Shown here: in pieces, positions 58,297 to 64,000 of the stretch | How positions within the stretch are numbered: position 1 is the stretch's first letter | Layout: every line of letters starts with the position of its first letter | Assembly: GCA_963723235.1 (NCBI GenBank) | Contig: CAVRPV010000017.1 | Coordinates: 186,001-250,000, forward strand | Length of the DNA stretch: 64,000 nt | Origin: CAIRTM01 sp963723235 | GTDB taxonomy: Bacteria > Desulfobacterota > WTBG01 > CAIYCZ01 > CAIRTM01 | Direction: 5' to 3' | The notes under the pieces: generated by a model | Databases searched by the model: none | The model's input: the letters and a program-made list of their open reading frames with translations, nothing else | What the model was told of the DNA's origin: nothing | Program-made: the position numbers and the translations under genes

Positions 58297-58767
58297 TCAC
58301 TCTACCACGATGGTGCCTTCCAGCCGCAAACCTTCCGATTGTTCACGCCGTGCGTCAGCCTGAGGCTCAACAACATACGTATACAAACCCGGCTGTATAA
58401 AACACAGGCTCGCAACCGCGCCTGGCGACAGCACCTTTGACTCGAAGAAGCCTTCCTCATTGACGCTAAAGCTGACCGGATTGAGGCATGCAATGGTGAC
58501 CTTGCGCTCAGGGAACACGATACGGATATCCTCGCCGTACTTATTCAACCACACGACAACAGTACCGGGCTGTACAAGACGATTAAGCTGTTCAACCCCA
58601 CCGTCCCGCTGCACATGCACAACGCTCGCTGCAAGCTCTCTGTCAAGTATAGATACTGCATCATCGCGCTGCCCGAAAACCGAACAGCCTGTCATGAACA
58701 CGGATATACTCAGCACGAACATACAGCCCATACGCACTGGTTTATGAAAAATATTTTGGTCTATCAT
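58297..58767 (-). CDS. cupredoxin-like lipoprotein
   Basis: 156 residues. Signal with lipobox MTGC, then a small beta-barrel (about 55-155) with VQPGTVVVWLNKYGEDI and LYTYVVEPQA, resembling plastocyanin/azurin folds. The classic copper ligands (H...C..H..M) are not all present: I see the Cys in SLCFIQPGLYTYVV but no His at the expected sites. It may have lost the metal. Confidence 0.6.
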   Translation of the reverse strand: MIDQNIFHKPVRMGCMFVLSISVFMTGCSVFGQRDDAVSILDRELAASVVHVQRDGGVEQLNRLVQPGTVVVWLNKYGEDIRIVFPERKVTIACLNPVSFSVNEEGFFESKVLSPGAVASLCFIQPGLYTYVVEPQADARREQSEGLRLEGTIVVE

Positions 58768-58902
58768 TGGGTAAACCTCCGCTCGAACGAGTTCTGACCC
58801 TCAGGAACACAGGGCTTCACTCTTATTGCTCACAAGCCTGTACTCAACTCAACGCAGCTCAGCGCGGGTAGGAAAGACACACAGCCGGCATACAAACGCC
58901 AC

Positions 58903-59364
58903 CTATGCCGGCATATTATTTTTTGCTTGTGTCAGAAAGTGCGCTGTTTTTTCAATCGAATCAACAAATTCCGCTATCTCCAAAGCTGTCAGTCCGCGCA
59001 GAAAACGCTCCAGCTCCCTGCGGCGGATATTCATGATATGCGCAATGGTTTTGCGGCCATTCCCGGTCAGACACACCAGCACTTTGCGCCGGTCGTGCTC
59101 ATCATAACAACGGATCACCAGATCAAACTGGACCAACCGATCAACCATACTGGTCATGGTTGAAACCGTGACCGCATTCAGCCTGCTCAGGTCAGTCATG
59201 GTATAGCTTCCCGCCAGGTCGAAACTCATCAGCACCTTAATCTGGGCCGGGGTCAAATCCAGCTTCAGCATCGGCAGCGGATTAATTGTTTTCGACATTA
59301 CGTCGTAGGCACGCACTATTTTCTCAATTGCACCGTCGTATTTTCCCGAATTTTGCGTGCTCAT
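58903..59364 (-). CDS. MarR-family transcriptional regulator (1)
   Basis: 153 residues from ATG 59364 (MSTQNSGKYDGAI), with AGGAG upstream. Winged HTH: MTDLSRLNAVTVSTMTSMVD (recognition helix) and the wing HDRRKVLVCLTGNG. Downstream of the second MarR gene on the same strand, with about 50 nt between them. The two regulators share only the family pattern. Confidence 0.88.
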   Translation of the reverse strand: MSTQNSGKYDGAIEKIVRAYDVMSKTINPLPMLKLDLTPAQIKVLMSFDLAGSYTMTDLSRLNAVTVSTMTSMVDRLVQFDLVIRCYDEHDRRKVLVCLTGNGRKTIAHIMNIRRRELERFLRGLTALEIAEFVDSIEKTAHFLTQAKNNMPA

Positions 59365-59417
59365 TTCATTCTTCTCCTGCTGCACCATGCCCCTGAAACT
59401 GTCCATACCCCCACAAG

Positions 59418-59873
59418 CTACACATCAAGCTCATCAAAAAAAGTCTTCTCCAGAATATCACAGACCCGCTCCAGCAAACGCATCAACTCCTGTTCGTCTT
59501 CCTTGGAAAGTTTGGCAAAAAGCTGCTGCGCTATCTGCTTGCGCTGTTCCAAAAACTCCTCCCGTATCCGGAGGCCCTTATCAGTCAACCGCACAATTAC
59601 CTTACGGCGGTCCTGTTCATCTCGGGCACGTTCAACAAGCCCCTCCTCGGCCAGATTGTCGATCATCATCGTCATGCTGGGCAGCTTGGCCCCGATATTA
59701 TCAGCCAGTTCAGTCATGGTACTGCTGTCCTGTCCCCGGAAAGCATACAGGGCCTTTATGCGCGAAAGTTTCAAAAGATTGGTGTTTTCACGGCTTCCTT
59801 CGAGAATCCGCTGGGTGTAAATGCGGCCGAAATCCCGCATAACGGCTAAATATTCCAACAACCTTTCATCCAT
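59418..59873 (-). CDS. MarR-family transcriptional regulator (2)
   Basis: 151 residues, MDERLLEYLAVMRDFGRIYT. HTH MTELADNIGAKLPSMTMMID and wing EQDRRKVIVRLTDKG. GGGAG stands upstream of ATG 59873. It lies downstream of the FAD oxidoreductase and heme genes, on the same strand, so it may regulate them. Confidence 0.88.
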   Translation of the reverse strand: MDERLLEYLAVMRDFGRIYTQRILEGSRENTNLLKLSRIKALYAFRGQDSSTMTELADNIGAKLPSMTMMIDNLAEEGLVERARDEQDRRKVIVRLTDKGLRIREEFLEQRKQIAQQLFAKLSKEDEQELMRLLERVCDILEKTFFDELDV

Positions 59874-60115
59874 AGTACGTTCTCCCTTTTTCTACATTCA
59901 ATGCTTGTGCATGCATCAATATCGCCTAGCGCCGATTCATAAGCCACATTCCTGAGCCAAGGCAGACAGCCTCAACTTTTTAACTTTTCATACCATAACA
60001 TATTTAACCAGCAAATAAAACAATCTCTCGATTTGCTGTCGGCATTGCGTGCACGTACAGGTTGATATACCGCTGCGATTCCCAATATGTCTGACTGAAG
60101 CAAAGAACCGGCGCA

Positions 60116-61440
60116 TCAACGATTTGGAAACCCCGAACGGGCGGCCGGCTTAATAAGCTGTAGAGCCAGATCGGGGCGAAAGCGGGAAATTTTTCGTGCA
60201 AGGTCAGGGCGTTCCTGCTCAATACGCCCCATATGCGGACTCAGACCCTGCATCAGGCGCTCATAGAGCTTGAACGGGTTAAGAGACCACGTCAATTTCC
60301 TGTCAACAAGGGCGTGCAGATAATCATACTCCTGCTCGGAAAACAGTCGGTTAAACAAAGGGTAGCATAAAAATTCGCGATAATCATGCGCAGCCGGCCA
60401 GTTCCGGCGCCACCAGTCCAAATATCCCTGAAGGCCTGATCGATCTGGAGTGCCCAGGTGTGCGGCCGCGCATACGGCTGCAGCCGCGCGATGGCCCGAC
60501 ATAAGTGCACCGGTATTTTCAGCCTCGGCAAACCAGCAGCTGTCACCCGCAAACACAATGCCCCCGGCATAAGGCTCCGGGGCCGGGCTCCAGTTATTGA
60601 CCACATTAGCGCGCATGCGGATAACACGCACATCACCGAACCACTGCCTGAAAGCGCTTTCCCGGGTCAGGTACTGCAAATCCTGCTCCCCGGAGACATA
60701 CAGCCAGTATTCCTCAGTGCCGTACACGCTGGGCAGCAGGCAAAAAGGCAGGGGGCGATTCAGGCGGCGATCCCAGCTCATGCCGAGCATAATCGCCTCA
60801 CTGCGCTCGCAGCGCACCCCTTCTATGTAGTAGCTCATTGCGCGGGCAGTGTTGATAAAGCGGCGCTGCCGGTTAAGGCCTGTTACCTGCGCAAGGCGTG
60901 AATTGATGCCGTCTGCAGCAATGCAGAATGTGCCGCTGATGCGGTCACCCTCGGCTGTCTTGACCGTAATCCCCGGGACTGACGGGCCGCATGCACCACA
61001 TTGCGGCCGGTGTAAAAAACAACCCCGGCCTGCACACACTCATCAAACAATCCCTGCAGAAGCGCAGCCTTGTCAAAGACCATTGCGGGTATTCCGGCTC
61101 CGGAGGCATTGCGCTCATAATCGCCGATTTCGATACGGTCACGGGCATTGGGGGCAACAAAGTGGCAGGCAAAAAATTCGCGGTACGCGCCCCGGTACGG
61201 CACTGAAAAATTATTAACCGGGAACACCCAGCGTTGCTGCTGCGGCGCGGGGTACATGGACTCGTTATAAAAATTGTCCATGTTCATCAGAAACATCTGG
61301 GCGCAGGAGCGCATCAGCAGAGCAGGATGGGTTTTGCGTTCAACGAGCGCCACGCGCAAGCCGAAGCGCGCGGCCGTGCGCGCGGCTTCCAGGCCTGCCG
61401 GCCCGCCGCCCACAACGACCACATCAAATAGTTTTGCCAT
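60116..61440 (-). CDS. geranylgeranyl-reductase-family FAD oxidoreductase (one frameshift)
   Basis: About 441 residues. Rossmann FAD loop VVVGGGPAGLEAARTA at the N-terminus, DGINSRLAQVTG in the middle, and a later GIVFAGDSCWFAEAENTGA (second FAD motif). The frame shifts near 60985, where the two pieces join as NVVHAARQSPGITVKTAEGD. The family includes geranylgeranyl reductases and related enzymes that reduce or oxidise isoprenoids and tetrapyrrole tails. Downstream of sirC on the same strand, with 146 nt between. Confidence 0.75.
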
Positions 61441-61586
61441 GGCAATACCTCGCTGTCAGAGATGCCATCCACATGCACTCACAGAGACGCCCGCATCTTG
61501 GCTGCCGGCTTATCCCCTGCCCTCCGGCACACAGATTCCAAAAAAAGACCGCCAATACGGGGATCATGGCTGAGGTTCACAGGGAT

Positions 61587-62234
61587 CTACAGGAACCTGC
61601 GGAGAAAGCCCTCAAGACCTCCCTGCTCAAAGGCGATCCGAAGTTCTTCCAACCGGACATCATCATTGACGATTGCTTTCAGAATCTCGCCGCGCCTGAC
61701 CGTATCAAGATGCACAAAAGGGCCCCCATTTTTAAGCATCTGCCTGGCCTCATTAAGCGCTTTAAGAATGGTATCAATATGTTCGGGGATGTGTTTCTGA
61801 AGCTCGCGCTGCAGCCGGGCTGCAATGGCCGGCGAAGCGCCGCCTGTTGAGATGCACAAGGTCAGATCGCCCTTGCGGTACGACGAGGGAACAATAAAAC
61901 TGCAGTTGGGTGGATCGTCCACGGCGTTCATGAGGATCGAACGTTCACGGGCCTCTGCAAAAACGGTCCTGTTGACCGTTTCATCATCGGTGGCCGAAAA
62001 CACCAGCAGCGAACCGGCGATGTCGCCTGCGCGGTATTCTCGATGGAGTATCTCGAGCCGGTCGCCGTAATCTTCAGCCAGTCCTGCAAACCCTGCATGC
62101 ACGCACGGAGCAATGACGCGCACCTGCGCGCCGCAGCTGAGCAAATCACCCACCTTGCGCAGGGCAACCTCACCTGCGCCGATGACAGTAACACGGCGAC
62201 CATCGAGCTGTACCATGACCGGATAGAGTTCCAT
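61587..62234 (-). CDS. precorrin-2 dehydrogenase / sirohydrochlorin ferrochelatase-type (SirC/Met8 N-domain)
   Basis: 215 residues from ATG 62234 (MELYPVMVQLDGRRVTVIGAG). NAD-binding GAGEVALRKV, LVFSATDDETVN, FIVPSSYRKGDLTLCISTGGASPAIA. Oxidises precorrin-2 to sirohydrochlorin on the way to siroheme. The stop of ahbC overlaps its start (TGATG). It supplies the substrate for the heme-from-siroheme route and for the reductase at 0.2-1.6 kb. Confidence 0.9.
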   Translation of the reverse strand: MELYPVMVQLDGRRVTVIGAGEVALRKVGDLLSCGAQVRVIAPCVHAGFAGLAEDYGDRLEILHREYRAGDIAGSLLVFSATDDETVNRTVFAEARERSILMNAVDDPPNCSFIVPSSYRKGDLTLCISTGGASPAIAARLQRELQKHIPEHIDTILKALNEARQMLKNGGPFVHLDTVRRGEILKAIVNDDVRLEELRIAFEQGGLEGFLRRFL

Positions 62235-63506
62235 CACACAAGCAGCTCCTTTGGCTGAGAAAAAACCTCGCCACTCCTGCGCAGCTCTTCTTTTTTTTCA
62301 GCATCAAGGCCGATCTCCTCGTCGCTGAGATAGCACTGCGGATCCGGGGCCCAGGGATCGCCATAGGTTCGCTGCGCCCGCACACGCATGGCGCCGGTAC
62401 ACAAGTCCCGATACGGCACACAGACGGCAGCGCCCCTTGATATATGCGGCCTTGTGCTTCAGGCCCTTCATGAGCGGCTCGCTCTCATCCATCCATATAT
62501 CACCGAACCGGCGCTCCCTGATGTTGCCCAGGGTATAATCCTGCCAAAACTGGTCGGGATGCACATTGCCGAGGAAATCAATATTGCCGATCCCGACACC
62601 CGTTGAATTGGCCCCGCCTCCGTTCCACGACAGCAGACGCCGGACTTCTTCGGCCCGCGCCGGGTCCTTTTCAAGAAGCCTCAGGTACAGGTACACGCCG
62701 TCAGCATGATTATCAACTGTGAGAATGTTGATATCAAGGCCGCGCGCAAAATAATCATCGGTGCGCTGAAGAATGATGTCCATGGCATGGCGCGACTCAC
62801 GATAGGTCAGGTCGTCCTTGAACATATCGCCGCCCCTGCCGGAATACACCAGGTGGTAGAAGCAGGCCCGGTTAATGCCCTCGGACTCGATGAAATCAAA
62901 AATACGGTGCAGGTCCTGGTAATTACGCTTGGTCAGGGTCAGGCGCAGCCCAACGCGCTGACCGGCCTTGCGGCAATTCTCAAAGCCCTGCATGGCCTTT
63001 TTAAAAGCACCCTTGACCCCGCGAAAACTGTCATTGACCTCTTCCATACCGTCAAGGCTGATGCCTGCGTATACCACGCCGGCATTCTTGATGGCGCCTG
63101 CCATGTCCCGGTCTATGAGCGTTCCGTTGGTGGATATGACGGGACGAATATTTTTTTTCGCTGCGTACTCGATAAGCCGGAGGAGATCCGGGCGCATCAG
63201 GGGCTCACCCCCGGAGAAAAGCAGCGACGGAATGGCAAAATCGGCCAGTTCATCGATAAGGCGCATGCCCTCAGATGTTGTCAGCTCACCGGAATATTTT
63301 TTATTCTCCGAGTCAGTGTAGCAATGCACGCAGCGCAAATTGCAGGTCCGGGTTGTGCTCCACACAACAATGGGGCGCCTCTCGCTGGCCAGAGCGGGCG
63401 TATGGTGAGGGGCATTCCCGTGAGAATCACGCGAGGCCATTGTACCGTACCTGAGACCGTCACCCGTTGAACTGCCGCCGCAGTAAATTTTCCCGACATC
63501 AATCAT
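62234..63506 (-). CDS. ahbC: radical SAM heme-biosynthesis enzyme AhbC (one frameshift)
   Basis: About 423 residues. The radical SAM motif CNLRCVHC, FSGGEPLMRPDLL, STNGTLIDRD and NILTVDNHADG are typical of AhbC/NirJ. The second cluster region is near the C-terminus (GRCRLC...). A frame change near 62410 leads to RVRAQRTYGDPWAPDPQCYL and then the end KELLV, the usual AhbC tail. AhbC removes the acetate side chains of 12,18-didecarboxysiroheme; NirJ acts in heme d1 synthesis. Choosing between them is by context. ATG 63506 overlaps the end of ahbB by 8 nt. Confidence 0.82.
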
Positions 63507-64000
63507 AATGCAGCCGCTTCCATTTCTTGAATGCAGGTGAAAAATAACGCACTTTTTTCTTCTTGTATTCATACAGCGACCGCAGTACCAGTCTGTCGTT
63601 CAGGCCCGAGCGGCGCGTAAGGGAATCCAGCAGACTTTCCAGCTCTTCAGAACTCCTGGCATGCATCATGGCAAAAAGGGGATATTCCCACTTTCCCGGA
63701 TACAGCGTGCGCAGATACAGGTGCGTCACGGCACCCTCATCCATAAAGGGACGTATCCGCTCGGAAAAACTCTCATCCGTATCTATTTTCCATGCTGTCA
63801 TGGCATTATGGGTGAAGCCCGCCTGTGCATGCCTGAGCACTGCGGCATATCGTCGCATAACACCCGATGCCAGCAGCCGGCGTCCCGCTTCAATAAGCCT
63901 GTCTCCATTCCAGTCCTGGTCAGTTTCGCCCAGCATATCGAAGGGCCTTTCTACCAAAGGCAGATCAGCCTGCAGGAGAAAAGCAGCGCGCTTGCCCTCG
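63499..64000 (-). CDS. ahbB: siroheme decarboxylase subunit AhbB (5' end outside window)
   Basis: AsnC/Lrp-like protein of the AhbA/AhbB/NirDLGH family. The frame is open to the right edge; readable residues include AAFLLQADLPLVERPFDML (winged HTH) and the substrate region HAQAGFTHNAMTAWKI, where the conserved His lies, ending KKWKRLHYD. Decarboxylates siroheme at the acetate side chains together with a partner. AhbA is not in the window and may precede it or be fused. It is coupled to ahbC. Confidence 0.8.
   Translation of the reverse strand, partial: EGKRAAFLLQADLPLVERPFDMLGETDQDWNGDRLIEAGRRLLASGVMRRYAAVLRHAQAGFTHNAMTAWKIDTDESFSERIRPFMDEGAVTHLYLRTLYPGKWEYPLFAMMHARSSEELESLLDSLTRRSGLNDRLVLRSLYEYKKKKVRYFSPAFKKWKRLHYD

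Overview
The window reads as the chromosome of a Gram-negative, anaerobic-type bacterium. Lipoproteins with lipoboxes, an OmpA/Pal-type protein, a LolB-like lipoprotein and bactofilin plus peptidoglycan hydrolases point to a diderm envelope. A siroheme-dependent heme route (precorrin-2 dehydrogenase, AhbC, AhbB), a siroheme sulfite/nitrite reductase, a PxxKW cysteine-rich protein, a polyferredoxin of the NapH type and several radical SAM enzymes fit a Desulfobacterota-like (former Deltaproteobacteria) or similar anaerobe. No rRNA marker is present, so the lineage is an inference.

Left part (1-14 kb): the tail of an iron-sulfur protein, a siroheme reductase, two tandem ThiF/MoeB-type E1-like proteins, mnmA, bioB, nadA, an AT-rich stretch without genes, a broken hicA-hicB toxin-antitoxin pair with a clear palindromic operator, tRNA-His, a D-Ala-D-Ala carboxypeptidase, then uvrB, cysS and ispF on the minus strand.

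Centre-left (14-31 kb): a tandem array of three large exported proteins (A: Kelch, B: 14-repeat beta-propeller, C: Kelch, paralogue of A) with the same promoter/leader, and, after aroDE-aroA and tRNA-Ser, a fourth (D: alpha/beta hydrolase). A fifth (E: BspA-type leucine-rich repeats) lies at 41.6-45.4 kb. All five end in 2-3 copies of the same roughly 115-residue domain, which I do not recognise as a named family. This is the most interesting signal in the window.

Middle (31-48 kb): an M23 peptidase, a formylglycine-generating-enzyme-like lipoprotein, a NapH-type polyferredoxin with a CD1871A-type CXXC miniprotein, a TPR lipoprotein, a LolB-like lipoprotein, pgl, trpB-trpA, rpoZ, tRNA-Pro, truA and an IS481-type transposase remnant.

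Right part (48-64 kb): hisG, alr, an OmpA-family lipoprotein, a ROK kinase, an unusual radical SAM protein, elbB, a truncated M23-like membrane protein followed by bactofilin and a lytic transglycosylase, a PxxKW protein, a cupredoxin-like lipoprotein, two MarR regulators, an FAD oxidoreductase, and the heme-by-siroheme genes running off the right edge.

Single-base indels interrupt many genes between 1 and 24 kb and a few near 42, 45, 48, 61 and 62.4 kb, while 25-41 kb is almost clean. In housekeeping genes (bioB, uvrB) these look like draft-assembly errors. In the Kelch genes A and C they are much denser and may reflect true decay.
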